From Ramlibacter monticola (GTDB lineage: Bacteria; Pseudomonadota; Gammaproteobacteria; Burkholderiales; Burkholderiaceae_C): DNA of 64,000 nucleotides. The stretch is taken from positions 124,001-188,000 of the forward strand of contig NZ_JAEQNE010000002.1 of NCBI RefSeq assembly GCF_016722785.1. Reading direction: 5' to 3'. Below the pieces are notes generated by a model that saw only the letters and a program-made list of their open reading frames with translations, made no database searches and was not told the DNA's origin. Positions 25,804 to 34,994 of this stretch are shown here, piece after piece (positions within the stretch are counted from its first letter, which is position 1; every line of letters starts with the position of its first letter). Both the position numbers and the translations under genes were made by a program.

Positions 25804-27288
25804 TTTGGTGGCGAAACTCGAAGCCGCTGGCGGAGATTTGCGAGGCGCCTTGATGGCGGTTCGATCCTCGAACGCCGCCGCGCCGTGCGCCTGTTCAGGA
25901 AAGAACAGAGTGAAAACCGTGGTCCCCGTGGCGGGATCGCTTGCTGCCGTGACCTCGCCGCTGTGCGCTTCCATGATGGACCGCACGATGGCAAGCCCGA
26001 GCCCGGTACCGCCGCTCAGGCGCGTTCGGGAAGCATCCACGCGGTAGAAGCGGTCGAAAATCCGGTCCAGGTGCTCGGCGGCGATCGCCTCGCCGGTGTT
26101 TGCCACGTGCAGACGCGATCCGTCTGCGTCTTTGGCGATGTCCACCCGGACAGTCGAGTTCGGCCGCGCGTGCCGGGTCGCATTGGACATCAGGTTCGTG
26201 ATCGCGCGCTGGACGAGCAGCCGTTCAGCGTCGACTTGCGCGTTGCCCTGCAGCACCACCCTGACTCCCTTCTCTTCCGCGACGACAGACAAATAGTCCA
26301 TCACCCGGCCTGCCTCCTCGTGCAGGTCGACGGGTTCGAGCTTCAGCGCCGCGGGGCCGTGTTCGGCCTGCGCGATGAACAGCATGTCGGCGATGAGGCG
26401 GGAGAGCCTCTCGAGCTCCTCGATGTCCCCTTCCAGCACGTCGCGCAGCTGTGCTTCCGTGCGCCGCTGCGACAGGGCCACCTGGCCGCGGCCCATGACG
26501 GTCGCGATGGGCGTACGCAGTTCATGCGCCAAGTCGGCGGAGAACTCTTGAAGGCGACGGTAGCCGCGATCGATGCGCTCCAGCATGGCGTTGAACTCGC
26601 GCGCCAGCTCTGCGAGTTCCGCGGGAAGGTCTGCTTCGGAAACGCGCTGGTCGAGCGACTTTTCGCCAATTGCGGCAGCCAGCCGCCGAAAACGCAGCAA
26701 CGGTGCCAGGGCCATTCGGGCGATCAACCAGGCGCCCAGCGCCACAACTGCGAGCAGAACCGGCACGGCGAGCATGCTGGCCCGCACGAACCCACTCAGA
26801 AGCTTGACGTCCTCGTGCCGGTCGATGGACAGGTAGTACCGCACAGGCGTGCCGTCGCTCAGTTCAAGCGTGGCCTTCATCGCCTCCACCCGCGTACCGC
26901 GGCCGGGGCGAGCGTGCCCCGCGATGGCTGTCGACGGGGCGCCGCCGGCAACCGGGGCGGCTTCGGCGGCAGGACCGGAGTAGTTCGCGATCAAGGTGCC
27001 CGTGCGCGCGTCCTCCAGAGCCAGATAGAGGTCGTCGTGGCCGATCAGAACGTCGGTAAATCGGTGCCGACTGGACTGCAGCCCCTGGATGGAGCTGGCC
27101 TCCGTCAGCAGATGCTCAACGAGTTCGCGCCTTCCGTTCATTTCGGCGGCCGCTCGCGCATCGAGCTGCCGTGACAGCGACCAGTAGCCGACCGCCAAGC
27201 CTACCACGATGAGTACCATGCCGAAGAGGGTGGTGGCGAGTGCAATGCGCACCGCCATCGAGAACCGCGGCAGTGCCGGGGTGGCCAT
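25801..27288 (-). CDS. cusS: Heavy-metal sensor histidine kinase (CusS/CopS-like)
   Basis: This 495-residue protein has two membrane helices (about 15-35 and 180-205) flanking a periplasmic sensor region, then a HAMP domain ([20 protein letters not shown]). The dimerisation/phosphorylation helix has [18 protein letters not shown], where the His is the phosphosite, followed by the ATPase motifs [20 protein letters not shown] and GTGLGLAIV. It starts at the ATG at 27288, which overlaps the stop of the response regulator by four bases. It probably senses periplasmic copper and phosphorylates the partner regulator. Confidence 0.9.
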   Translation of the reverse strand: MATPALPRFSMAVRIALATTLFGMVLIVVGLAVGYWSLSRQLDARAAAEMNGRRELVEHLLTEASSIQGLQSSRHRFTDVLIGHDDLYLALEDARTGTLIANYSGPAAEAAPVAGGAPSTAIAGHARPGRGTRVEAMKATLELSDGTPVRYYLSIDRHEDVKLLSGFVRASMLAVPVLLAVVALGAWLIARMALAPLLRFRRLAAAIGEKSLDQRVSEADLPAELAELAREFNAMLERIDRGYRRLQEFSADLAHELRTPIATVMGRGQVALSQRRTEAQLRDVLEGDIEELERLSRLIADMLFIAQAEHGPAALKLEPVDLHEEAGRVMDYLSVVAEEKGVRVVLQGNAQVDAERLLVQRAITNLMSNATRHARPNSTVRVDIAKDADGSRLHVANTGEAIAAEHLDRIFDRFYRVDASRTRLSGGTGLGLAIVRSIMEAHSGEVTAASDPATGTTVFTLFFPEQAHGAAAFEDRTAIKAPRKSPPAASSFATK

Positions 27289-27962
27289 CAGGTCCGCCGC
27301 TCCAGGACGTATCCCACTCCCCGGACGGTGTGGATCAGTTTCTCGTCGAAGGGGTCGTCGATCTTCGCCCGCAGGCGGCGCACCGCAACCTCCACCACGT
27401 TGGTGTCCGAATCGAAGTGGATGTCCCACACGAGGGACGCGATCTGTGTTCGCGACAGGACCTGGCCGGCCTTCTGTGCGAGCAGAGAGAGCAGGGCGAA
27501 TTCCTTCGCCGACAGATCGATGCGGCGCCCCGCGCGCGTGGCGCGGTGGCGCACCGGGTCGATCTCGAGGTCCGCGACGCGCACCACTGGGTCCGCCGGA
27601 ATCGCCTGGTTGCGCTTCAGCAGCGTGCGAACGCGCGCCAGCAGTTCGGGAAACTGAAAAGGCTTGACCAGGTAATCGTCGGCCCCCAGGTCGAAGCCCC
27701 GGACCTTGTCGTCCACGCGATCGCGTGCAGTGAGCATCAGGACGGGAACCTGCCGGGACGTTCGCAGCGCCGAGAGGACGGCGAAGCCGTCGATCCCCGG
27801 CAACATCACGTCCAGGACCACGAGATCGTGGTCACCGTTCGCCGCGAGGTGCAAGCCGTCGGTGCCGTTGCCCGCCACCTCCACGGCGTAGCCACTCTCC
27901 GCCAGGCCCTGGCGCAGGTATTCGGCGGCCCTGGGCTCGTCTTCTACGACAAGAATCTTCAC
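27288..27962 (-). CDS. cusR: OmpR-family response regulator (CusR/CopR-like)
   Basis: This 224-residue protein has a receiver domain ([18 protein letters not shown]; phosphoacceptor Asp in [11 protein letters not shown] at about residue 51; Lys in DYLVKPF) and a C-terminal winged helix ([17 protein letters not shown]...[12 protein letters not shown]...VRGVGYVL). It is coupled to the histidine kinase. It is the only response regulator in the window and so the most likely reader of the GTAAT boxes; one such box lies in the divergent region just upstream (28092). Confidence 0.93.
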   Translation of the reverse strand: MKILVVEDEPRAAEYLRQGLAESGYAVEVAGNGTDGLHLAANGDHDLVVLDVMLPGIDGFAVLSALRTSRQVPVLMLTARDRVDDKVRGFDLGADDYLVKPFQFPELLARVRTLLKRNQAIPADPVVRVADLEIDPVRHRATRAGRRIDLSAKEFALLSLLAQKAGQVLSRTQIASLVWDIHFDSDTNVVEVAVRRLRAKIDDPFDEKLIHTVRGVGYVLERRT

Positions 27963-28091
27963 GCATGCTCCTCGAGACTCCGGCCGCCATTGCCATTGCG
28001 ACCGTAGCCGTGCCGATGTTAGCTCGACGCACTGCGGCTACGAGTGAGCCTAGTCCCAGCGCGCTCAAGAAATGCTACGGATGACCAATTT

Positions 28092-28135
28092 GTAATCCGG
28101 TGGTCACCCCGCAGGTGCGTTCCGCGTCCTAAGTT
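28092..28135 (+). promoter_or_regulatory. Shared-box promoter (GTAAT box plus -10)
   Basis: GTAATCCGGTGGTCAC begins at 28092 and TAAGTT begins 38 bases later, at 28130. It lies between the divergent response-regulator gene and the 28170 gene, so it could serve both. Confidence 0.65.
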
Positions 28136-28169
28136 GAAACAACGACACGCATATCACGGGGAGGTCGTC

Positions 28170-28604
28170 ATGGCACGCCAGATCACGCGTCGCGGATCGC
28201 CGATTGAACTTTCGATAGGCATGCTAAAGGCCACGGTGATGTCCGCGGCCGCCGCCGCACTCCTTTCCGGATGTTCCACCCTGTTCGAGGGCAAGTACGA
28301 CTTCCGGGACGGATGGCGCCGGGGCAAGGTGGAGCGGATCGTCAGCGGCGAAGCAGTGCAGCAACCACGCTACTGGCGCTGCACGCGCGGATTGTCCCCC
28401 GGAGAACTGGCTGGTCACCGCTATGTGATCCTGACCTATCAGGTACCGTCCCGCGGAGGCGTCCGCCGGCACTTGGTGACTCTGCCACCGGATCTCAACC
28501 TGCATCCGGGACAGCTCGTTTACGTCAATGCGTTCCTGTGCCAGGACGCCATGGCGGTCCCCGCGGGGCTCCCGCACGCCGAACCTGCCGAGGGCCGCGG
28601 CTGA
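28170..28604 (+). CDS. Hypothetical lipoprotein
   Basis: This 144-residue protein starts at the ATG at 28170 with ACGGGGAGGTCGTC before it. A hydrophobic stretch ends at LLSGCS (about residue 35), a lipobox. The mature domain is basic and beta-rich (YWRCTRGLSPGELAGHRYVI, then RRHLVTLPPDLNLHPGQLVY), with single Cys residues that may pair. No family is recognised. A copper-island box-type promoter lies 78 bases upstream. Confidence 0.65.
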   Translation: MARQITRRGSPIELSIGMLKATVMSAAAAALLSGCSTLFEGKYDFRDGWRRGKVERIVSGEAVQQPRYWRCTRGLSPGELAGHRYVILTYQVPSRGGVRRHLVTLPPDLNLHPGQLVYVNAFLCQDAMAVPAGLPHAEPAEGRG

Positions 28605-28635
28605 TCGAACTTTGTCGCCCGTGGCATGCAAATCT

Positions 28636-28679
28636 GTAATCCTCCGGACAAGCCCGGGAAAGCACCTAGAGCGCACATT
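28636..28679 (+). promoter_or_regulatory. Shared-box promoter (degenerate GTAAT box plus -10)
   Basis: GTAATCCTCCGGACAA begins at 28636 and CACATT begins 38 bases later, at 28674. The 28706 gene follows. Confidence 0.5.
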
Positions 28680-28705
28680 GGAGCCATCACATGCGGAAGG
28701 AGAAC

Positions 28706-28933
28706 ATGATGAGGACCACAACGATCACCCTGCTCGCGCTCGCGTTCCTCGGCGGACCGGCGTTCGCGCAGTCGCAGCCTGCATCGCAGGCCCCTGCCGA
28801 AGCAAAGACGTATCACTACTGGCTGCACCCAAAGCTGGGAATGGTGAAGGTCGACAAGAAGACCCACGCCATGCTCGTTGGACGGCCCGCGCAGCAGCAG
28901 ACGTCCACGCCTGGTACGGCCTGCTCCAGCTGA
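28706..28933 (+). CDS. Small secreted protein
   Basis: This 75-residue protein starts at the ATG at 28706 just after GGAAGGAGAAC; the signal peptide is MRTTTITLLALAFLGGPAFA. The mature part has a short conserved-looking block (TYHYWLHPKLGMVKVDKKTH) and a C-terminal Cys. No family is recognised; its box-type promoter groups it with the metal-responsive genes. Confidence 0.65.
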   Translation: MMRTTTITLLALAFLGGPAFAQSQPASQAPAEAKTYHYWLHPKLGMVKVDKKTHAMLVGRPAQQQTSTPGTACSS

Positions 28934-29106
28934 CCGCGCCGGTGGCGGGCAAATCGCCCGGTGTTGCACGGCCTTCGCGCGCCGAGCTCTGACACCTGCG
29001 ATTTCGCTCGCCGCCACGTTCGTGAGAAGCCAGCCGAGTAGGATGGCGATGTCGTTGCTGCTCCGCCTGCCTGCATCGGCAGTCTGTTCCCAAACGATAC
29101 GCGCCA

Positions 29107-29496
29107 ATGAAATCGGATCGAGCATCGAGGAACTTTCGCGCGCGTCGGATTCGTCGCAATCGGGGGGCGTACGTGGTCGTGAACGGGCTGGCAGCCCTGC
29201 TCATGACGGCTGCGGCAATGCTTGTACCTGCCTGGATGACGCAGTTTTATCCCGCCGTGCTCACCTGGGTTCCCGTGGCGGGATTCTGGGGCGCGGCGCT
29301 GGCCGGCCTGAGGCTCACCCCGGGGTGGCAGTTTCTGGCACTCGCGCTCAACGCTGCCTCGGTTCTTGTTGTCGGTGGGTTCGGGTTGCTGGCCGTAAGT
29401 TATCTGGATATTGCGCGCCTCGGATTGCCATTCGCCGTGCCAGCTGCCGCTCTAGCGGGCTGGAACGTGTATCGACTATCAGCTGAAAGCCCTTAG
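29107..29496 (+). CDS. Small multi-span membrane protein
   Basis: This 129-residue protein has a very basic N-terminus (KSDRASRNFRARRIRRNRG) followed by about four hydrophobic helices, among them VVNGLAALLMTAAAMLVPAW. The positive-inside rule puts the N-terminus in the cytoplasm. I see no family motif and no box-type promoter. It is convergent with the next gene. Confidence 0.6.
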   Translation: MKSDRASRNFRARRIRRNRGAYVVVNGLAALLMTAAAMLVPAWMTQFYPAVLTWVPVAGFWGAALAGLRLTPGWQFLALALNAASVLVVGGFGLLAVSYLDIARLGLPFAVPAAALAGWNVYRLSAESP

Positions 29497-29521
29497 CGTC
29501 AGCACTGTCCTCGGGCCACCT

Positions 29522-29854
29522 TCAGACAAAGCGGGTCAGGACCCATACTGCGAGGCCGCCCAGGCAAGCCCAGCAGAGCCAGAAGAGAACCACTTCCCAC
29601 CACAGCGACTCCCGCTCCTGCTGCTCCAGCCTGTATTTCAAGGTCATGCCGACGCCGTGGACGAGGGCGCCTGCAGCGAGGATGGGGACAGCCAATTCGC
29701 GCAGTACGGCCGGCGCAAGCAATGCCAACCCCGCGCCGAGCGCGATCGCACCGAGACCGGAGGCGAGCTCGGCTGCCTTGGCCGCGCTCGCCAGAGGGGC
29801 TGAGCGTACTTCAACAGTCGGCTCGGAGAGGGGATTGTGCTGTTGCTGCTCCAT
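29522..29854 (-). CDS. Small membrane protein with two helices
   Basis: This 110-residue protein starts at the ATG at 29854 with a GAGG ribosome-binding site nine bases upstream. A polar N-terminus ([12 protein letters not shown]) precedes two or three hydrophobic segments ([49 protein letters not shown]). No family is recognised. It lies downstream of the CopZ-like gene on the same strand and may be co-transcribed from the CueR-type promoter. Confidence 0.6.
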   Translation of the reverse strand: MEQQQHNPLSEPTVEVRSAPLASAAKAAELASGLGAIALGAGLALLAPAVLRELAVPILAAGALVHGVGMTLKYRLEQQERESLWWEVVLFWLCWACLGGLAVWVLTRFV

Positions 29855-29974
29855 GACGAACCTCAGGAAAGGCATGGACTTGCGCGCAGCATGTGTTCCT
29901 TCCTCGCGCGCTCCGTTGACTGACGTCAATAAACACCGCCCCCGGGGACCGAAACGCCCCGGTCCGCACATGCC

Positions 29975-30187
29975 TCAGGCGGCTGGTTCCGTCACTTCCT
30001 CGGGGGTGTACCCGGCGTCACGGATGGCCGCCAGGAGCGCAGCCGGTGGCTTCGTGGCCGAGATTCGCACAAGGCGCTGAACGATGCTGACTTCGACTTG
30101 CGCGTGAGCATCGACGGCCGCAATCGCGCGCTGGACGCGTTTCGCGCACCCGCCGCAGGTCATATCGTTGATCCGGATGGCGAGCAT
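29975..30187 (-). CDS. copZ: CopZ-like heavy-metal-associated (HMA) protein
   Basis: This 70-residue single HMA domain has the metal site DMTCGGCAKRV (C-x-x-C at about residues 10-13) and the ferredoxin-like beta-alpha-beta-beta-alpha-beta pattern. It probably carries Cu(I) in the cytoplasm to the copper ATPase. A CueR-type promoter lies directly upstream. A longer reading from 30301 would run through that promoter, so the ATG at 30187 is preferred. Confidence 0.88.
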   Translation of the reverse strand: MLAIRINDMTCGGCAKRVQRAIAAVDAHAQVEVSIVQRLVRISATKPPAALLAAIRDAGYTPEEVTEPAA

Positions 30188-30215
30188 AGCGTTCCCCGTC
30201 TGATGTGATGCGGCT

Positions 30216-30246
30216 AGTATTAACCTTTCCACCATGGGAAGGTCAA
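30216..30246 (-). promoter_or_regulatory. CueR-type (MerR-family) promoter of copZ
   Basis: On the minus strand TTGACC (30241-30246) and AATACT (30216-30221) are separated by exactly 19 bases containing the dyad CCTTCCC-N4-GGAAAGG. It is nearly the same as the promoter of the copper ATPase at 12210. Confidence 0.8.
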
Positions 30247-30367
30247 GGCCCGAAGTCAACGGACATGGAACCTCGTTTCCGCCGTGAGCGCTCGCCGGCA
30301 CCGCGCCAACGTACGAGGTCGTCCACAGGCCTCGTCGGAGTTAAGCTGCGGACAGGAGGTTAGTCCG

Positions 30368-30991
30368 ATGGCGCTGACAGCATCCGCTCGTAAACTCCTC
30401 TTCACGGCTCACTTGGTGTCCTCCCTGGGCTGGGTGGGCGCTCTGGCTGTGTTCCTGGCTCATGGCCTTGTCAGTCTGTGGACGGCGGACCATCGCGTCG
30501 TCCAGGCCTTGTCGATCGCCATGGCAGCCACGGCTTGGCTCGTGATCCTTCCCCTCAGCGTGGCTTCGTTCATCACAGGATCGCTTCAGGCGCTTACCAC
30601 GGCCTGGGGATTGCTGCGCCACTACTGGGTAGTCTTCAAGTTGGCCTTGACCATGCTGGCCACGGGCGTGCTCCTTATGAAGCTGGGCCCGATCAGCATG
30701 CTCGGAGAGCAGGCCTTGGTCTCGAATGCGGCAGAGGTCAGCAGCGAACTACGCCTCTCGCTTGCGGTGCACGCCGCGGCAGGACTCGTTGTGCTCCTTG
30801 CCGCCACTCTGCTCGCTGTCTACAAGCCGAGGGGACTCACGCGCATCGGAGGCCGGCGCGAAGGGCGGGAGGTCGGGCCCGCGCCGACGTGGGTCAGAAT
30901 CTCGAGCGGCGTGGCGCTCGCGTTCGCTGTTGCGCTGATCTTCATGGTCGCCCTGGGAAGTCACGGCCCCGGAATGCACGTCCGCCATTGA
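30368..30991 (+). CDS. Integral membrane protein (DUF2269-like)
   Basis: This 207-residue protein starts at the ATG at 30368 after GGAGGTTAGTCCG. It has about four or five helices, the first with FTAHLVSSLGWVGALAVFLA, then SIAMAATAWLVILPLSVASF, YWVVFKLALTMLATGVLLM and ALAFAVALIFMVALG. His residues in the first and middle helices (AHLVSS, RHYWVV) resemble haem- or metal-site positions in DUF2269-type proteins, though the assignment is tentative. It ends the metal island. Confidence 0.65.
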   Translation: MALTASARKLLFTAHLVSSLGWVGALAVFLAHGLVSLWTADHRVVQALSIAMAATAWLVILPLSVASFITGSLQALTTAWGLLRHYWVVFKLALTMLATGVLLMKLGPISMLGEQALVSNAAEVSSELRLSLAVHAAAGLVVLLAATLLAVYKPRGLTRIGGRREGREVGPAPTWVRISSGVALAFAVALIFMVALGSHGPGMHVRH

Positions 30992-31142
30992 GCCGGCGGC
31001 GGGCGCGACCCAATGCGCGTCTCGCGTCTCGCGCGGGCAGAGGGCGCATGCCTCCGCCGATCCTAAGGGCGTCGCCGACTAGAGATGGCAGCAGAGGCGC
31101 CTCTTTCAGCTCCGCCGCGTCGCGAGCGACCCGATCCCGCCG

Positions 31143-34100
31143 TCAATCGCCATGCCCGTCAGCCAGTAGCAGGGTGTTCAATAGGTTCAACTCGTTGGAA
31201 GCCATGAAGTACCGATCGTCGAAGACAGTTTCGAACTTCAGCGGATTGGCGTTCCCGACCGATGCGGCCCACGGGTATTCGGCGTAACGCGCAACTGGCG
31301 GCATCACTGCGCTAGTGGCGCTGAGGCTCTGGGCCAGCATATCCCGCCATGTGTCAGGGTCGTCGACCACGAATGGCTCGCCCTCCAGCCGCCGGTCATG
31401 CGCCATGAACTGGATGTACCCAGTAGGCAGGGCGACCCAAGTGTTGGGCGATTTCAGGCTCTTGAGCGTATTGAACTCGTTGGCCGCGTCCTTCTTCTCC
31501 CGCTGCAGGATGCGCAGCAGGTTGGCCGCTGGCTGCCGCAGGCCCAGCGGCAAGGACCTGTCCTTGTCGATCTCATACAACTGCGCGACGACGCGTCGGG
31601 CCGTCTGCGTCACCTCCGTCGTGTGGCCCTCGAAACTGAAGGCTTCCATCTTGTCGAAGTCGCCCCATCTCTCGATGAACGCCGGGCCGGAAACGAACAG
31701 ATGCTCGGCGATCGAAGTGCCCGTGGCGGCGTGTACGAACAGCGGGCGCAGCGGCCCGGAGGCCAACTCCACCAGTTCCTTGGCGTCCTCGTAGCGCACC
31801 ATCGTGCGCCGGTCCTCCGCCCGTGCCATCACGGCCTGCAGCTTCGTGTGGGAAAAGAGCTCGATGACGTTGGCTTGCGCGTTCTTCACGAGGCGCACCT
31901 TCTCTTCGTCCTTCTCCCTTCGCCATACCGCATCGGCTTCCCGAATGAACTGGGTCACGTACTGCGACATGAGGCTCACGAGTTCTTCAAGGCCCACTGC
32001 GCCTACCGGAACCAGCGCCAGGTCTTGGCGCAACTGAGCATCCCCCGTGATCCGGGTGAAGATGGTCGAGCGCAGCATCACGAGCAGCGTGAGCAGGTCA
32101 ATGGACTGCCGCAGCCACTGCCGTGGATCGGGGTCCTCGTCGCCTTCGAGCAGGTAGTCGTCCACCAACATTACGAGCCGCCGCGGCACGGTGTCGCCGG
32201 AAACCGGTTCTCCCTTGTCGTTCAGGTAGCCGCCGCGCCCGCGGTAGATCAACTGCGCGATCTCCATCAGCGCGGCTTCGACCTTGAATCGCGGCACGGC
32301 TGCGATGATGCAGTCCGTCTTCGGGAATGACACGCCGCGTGCGCCGGAAGAGGTCATCAGGAAGACCTTTTTCCGGTCACGCCTGGCAGGTTCAACCAGC
32401 CTCTTGCGCACGTGCCCCGGCACCGAGGAATCCAGGATGGCCACGGAGCCGGATCCGACTTCTTCCTCGGCGCTGAGCGCGCCCGCCAGCTCGCTCAGGA
32501 AGTTCTTGTCCTGGGCGAAGTAGATCACCTGCGACGAGCCGGCGCGCAGTGCCTGCAGGATCTCATCCCGCGCGCCGTCCAGGACGGCTTCTCCGGCAAC
32601 ACGGCGCACCGCCTGGCGGGCGGTTTCCATTTTCCCGGTGTCGCGCGCCTGCGGGGTGACCGAGGTGAGCCGCACCTTGTATTCCACGGCAAGGGAGCTG
32701 GCCGGGAAGCTGTTGGTCATCACGTGCAGGGTGGTCTTGGGGCCGCCACTACCTATGGGAAGCCGGGACACGGCAAGGTCGAATTCCCGCTGACCGTGGG
32801 ACTTGGAGACGAGGACCTTGTCGGGAGTGCGAGGGCCTGCAGCCAGATAGCGTGAAAGCACGACATCGTTGGCCAGGGACGCGTCGGAGATGACCAGCGT
32901 CACCGTGAACGGACTAGGCCCCTCCTCGAAGCACCCGATGAACTCGTTGTGCAGCCAGGAGGCCACGGCGTGGACGAACGGAGCGCCGGCGCCATCGCCA
33001 GCCAGTTCATCCACCATCACCACGATGTTGGGGATGCGGCCCGCGAAGGAGCGGCGCTCCCGTACGCCGGGCGGGTCACCGGCCTTGCTGCGAAAGAGAC
33101 TCGAGAGCGCGTCCATGGTGGTCTTGCCGCCGGCCTTCTCTCGAAACCCCTGCAACGCCGCCGTCATGACGACCTGGTTCACATCGGGGTTGATGGCCAG
33201 CAACTCGCGCGTCGTAGTGGACATGCAGGCCAGTACTCCGGTCATCACGCGCTCATCGACGATGTCCTCGTTCTCCGAGATGGTCTTCTTGCCGATCCGC
33301 GAGCCCGCGTGCCCCGCCTCGATCTCCTGCTCCTCCTCAGGGCTGATCATGAGAATGGGGCCATTGGGCTTCACCAGGGAGAGAACGCCGTCCACCACGA
33401 CCGCGCCGTCCACCCGCTTGGGTGCAGCTCGCCCGGCCTCCACCTCGGCCTTGTGCCAGCGCGGCGCCGAAGAGATGAGCGCCGCGTTGGTGGTTACCGT
33501 GAGAATGCCGGAGGCTGCGCCCGCCTTGCGCGCCAGGCTCTGGGTTACGTCCCGGTTGATGACAACTCGCGGACTCACGTAGAGGAACAGGTAGCCCTCC
33601 GGCTTCTTTTCCAGGTGCTCGCGCACCGCCGTCGTCTTGCCGATGCCGGGGTTTCCTTCCAGGGCGATTACGTTGACCCGTCCCGGGGCGGAACGGCCCA
33701 TGGCCGCCACAATGGCCGCGGCGTGGATGTCCCGCAGCGTCACCTTCCCCTCCTTGGCGCGCCCTGCGAGCAGGGGCTCCAGCGCGCTGGCTGCCGGCTG
33801 GCCGAAGAACTCGGTCAGCCCTGGAGTGGTCGGCACGAGCCGTAGCGCTGCGTCCTGGTCGTAACGGTCCGCCGGGTTGGCGAACTTGCCCATCTCCTCC
33901 CTGAACTCGAACAGGTAGTCCTCACCGGCCCGAGGGTGCTTCCCGAGAGTTCTGAGACCGTCCTTCAGACCCTTGGGCAGCCGCCGCAGCATGTTCTCCC
34001 AGACGCTCTCAATCTGGATGCGTAGGCCTTGCTCGTCACCGTCCGGAAGCTTCCGCACCTGGCGGTAGGCGTTGCCCATCTGCTCCATGAGCTGGCGACG

Positions 34101-34994
34101 GGGATCGCTCGGGTTGTCCTCCAGAAAGCGCGCGCAGAGGCTTTCCAGCCCATTGGGCGTGATCGCCAGCGCGCGCACGTTACACGGCTTGATCAGCGCG
34201 CCGTCGCGGCGCAGCCAGCTGGCCGTGCTGGAGGCGTAGGCGCTGCCCTGACACAGCTTGTAGAAGGGCTTGTTGCCGCTGGTGAGCGCGCCCAGGTGGT
34301 GCCGGATGTCCTCGGAGATCTCGAAGGACTCGCCGTCGACTTCGGCGGTCACACGGGCGAAGACTCCACGGCCGTCGATGAGCCGGCGATGACGTGTGAA
34401 CTCCTGCAGGTGCGCGTCCTGGTCCGCGAAGTCAGCGATCGAGCGCGGCATGTCGAACGAGTACTCCTGCACCAATAGGTAGTCCTCGCGGTAGTCCCCA
34501 GAGAGCCACAGGATGAAATCCGCGTTGGCGGGCCGGCCCTTGCCGGAGAGCTGTGGGTCGAGCACGCCCCTGAGCGTGAACTCCTTGTGGAAGGCCTCGC
34601 GGTCGCGGCGCATGCGCTCTTCGGGTTCCTGGGTGTCTCCGGGCAGCACCAGCGGACACCACAACGCGCGCAGCTTCAGCCGCAGCCGAGCGGCCTTCGG
34701 CAGGGCGAGCAGGTATTCCCGCATGGCGGTGTATCCAACCCCGAAAGCCGTCAGGGCCATGTGCTCAACGGCGCTCTTCACACGAGCGCGCAGCGTCTCA
34801 TCGATGATTTCCAGACGCTGGTTTAGCGCCTTGGAGAGCTCCAGCAGCTGGTGCTGCTTCCAGGGCGCTAGTTGCGGGTGGTCCCCCGGCAGGAGCCCGT
34901 ACTCGTACAGGCACGCAAGCACACCGCGCTTGACGAGGACCTCGTAGGCTTGGCCCCAGAGCTCGGCCTCCTTCTGGAACAGTAGATCACTCAT
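31143..34994 (-). CDS. Giant helicase-like NTPase with possible N-terminal nuclease
   Basis: At 1283 residues, this is the second gene of a two-gene unit. It carries GNPGIGKTT (Walker A, about 447-455), VVMVDELAGDG (Walker B, about 658-668), LVISDAS (about 700-706), then a C-terminal helicase-like half with MTSSGARGVSF (about 880-890) and QLIYRGRGG (about 914-922), resembling motifs V and VI of superfamily 2. The N-terminal part has D159 and LLVQEYS (about 173-179), which could be a degenerate PD-(D/E)xK-type site. I recognise no named family. Its ATG overlaps the stop of the 1040-residue partner by eight bases, so they are coupled. I infer a defence or plasmid-exclusion role. Confidence 0.85.
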   Translation of the reverse strand: MSDLLFQKEAELWGQAYEVLVKRGVLACLYEYGLLPGDHPQLAPWKQHQLLELSKALNQRLEIIDETLRARVKSAVEHMALTAFGVGYTAMREYLLALPKAARLRLKLRALWCPLVLPGDTQEPEERMRRDREAFHKEFTLRGVLDPQLSGKGRPANADFILWLSGDYREDYLLVQEYSFDMPRSIADFADQDAHLQEFTRHRRLIDGRGVFARVTAEVDGESFEISEDIRHHLGALTSGNKPFYKLCQGSAYASSTASWLRRDGALIKPCNVRALAITPNGLESLCARFLEDNPSDPRRQLMEQMGNAYRQVRKLPDGDEQGLRIQIESVWENMLRRLPKGLKDGLRTLGKHPRAGEDYLFEFREEMGKFANPADRYDQDAALRLVPTTPGLTEFFGQPAASALEPLLAGRAKEGKVTLRDIHAAAIVAAMGRSAPGRVNVIALEGNPGIGKTTAVREHLEKKPEGYLFLYVSPRVVINRDVTQSLARKAGAASGILTVTTNAALISSAPRWHKAEVEAGRAAPKRVDGAVVVDGVLSLVKPNGPILMISPEEEQEIEAGHAGSRIGKKTISENEDIVDERVMTGVLACMSTTTRELLAINPDVNQVVMTAALQGFREKAGGKTTMDALSSLFRSKAGDPPGVRERRSFAGRIPNIVVMVDELAGDGAGAPFVHAVASWLHNEFIGCFEEGPSPFTVTLVISDASLANDVVLSRYLAAGPRTPDKVLVSKSHGQREFDLAVSRLPIGSGGPKTTLHVMTNSFPASSLAVEYKVRLTSVTPQARDTGKMETARQAVRRVAGEAVLDGARDEILQALRAGSSQVIYFAQDKNFLSELAGALSAEEEVGSGSVAILDSSVPGHVRKRLVEPARRDRKKVFLMTSSGARGVSFPKTDCIIAAVPRFKVEAALMEIAQLIYRGRGGYLNDKGEPVSGDTVPRRLVMLVDDYLLEGDEDPDPRQWLRQSIDLLTLLVMLRSTIFTRITGDAQLRQDLALVPVGAVGLEELVSLMSQYVTQFIREADAVWRREKDEEKVRLVKNAQANVIELFSHTKLQAVMARAEDRRTMVRYEDAKELVELASGPLRPLFVHAATGTSIAEHLFVSGPAFIERWGDFDKMEAFSFEGHTTEVTQTARRVVAQLYEIDKDRSLPLGLRQPAANLLRILQREKKDAANEFNTLKSLKSPNTWVALPTGYIQFMAHDRRLEGEPFVVDDPDTWRDMLAQSLSATSAVMPPVARYAEYPWAASVGNANPLKFETVFDDRYFMASNELNLLNTLLLADGHGD

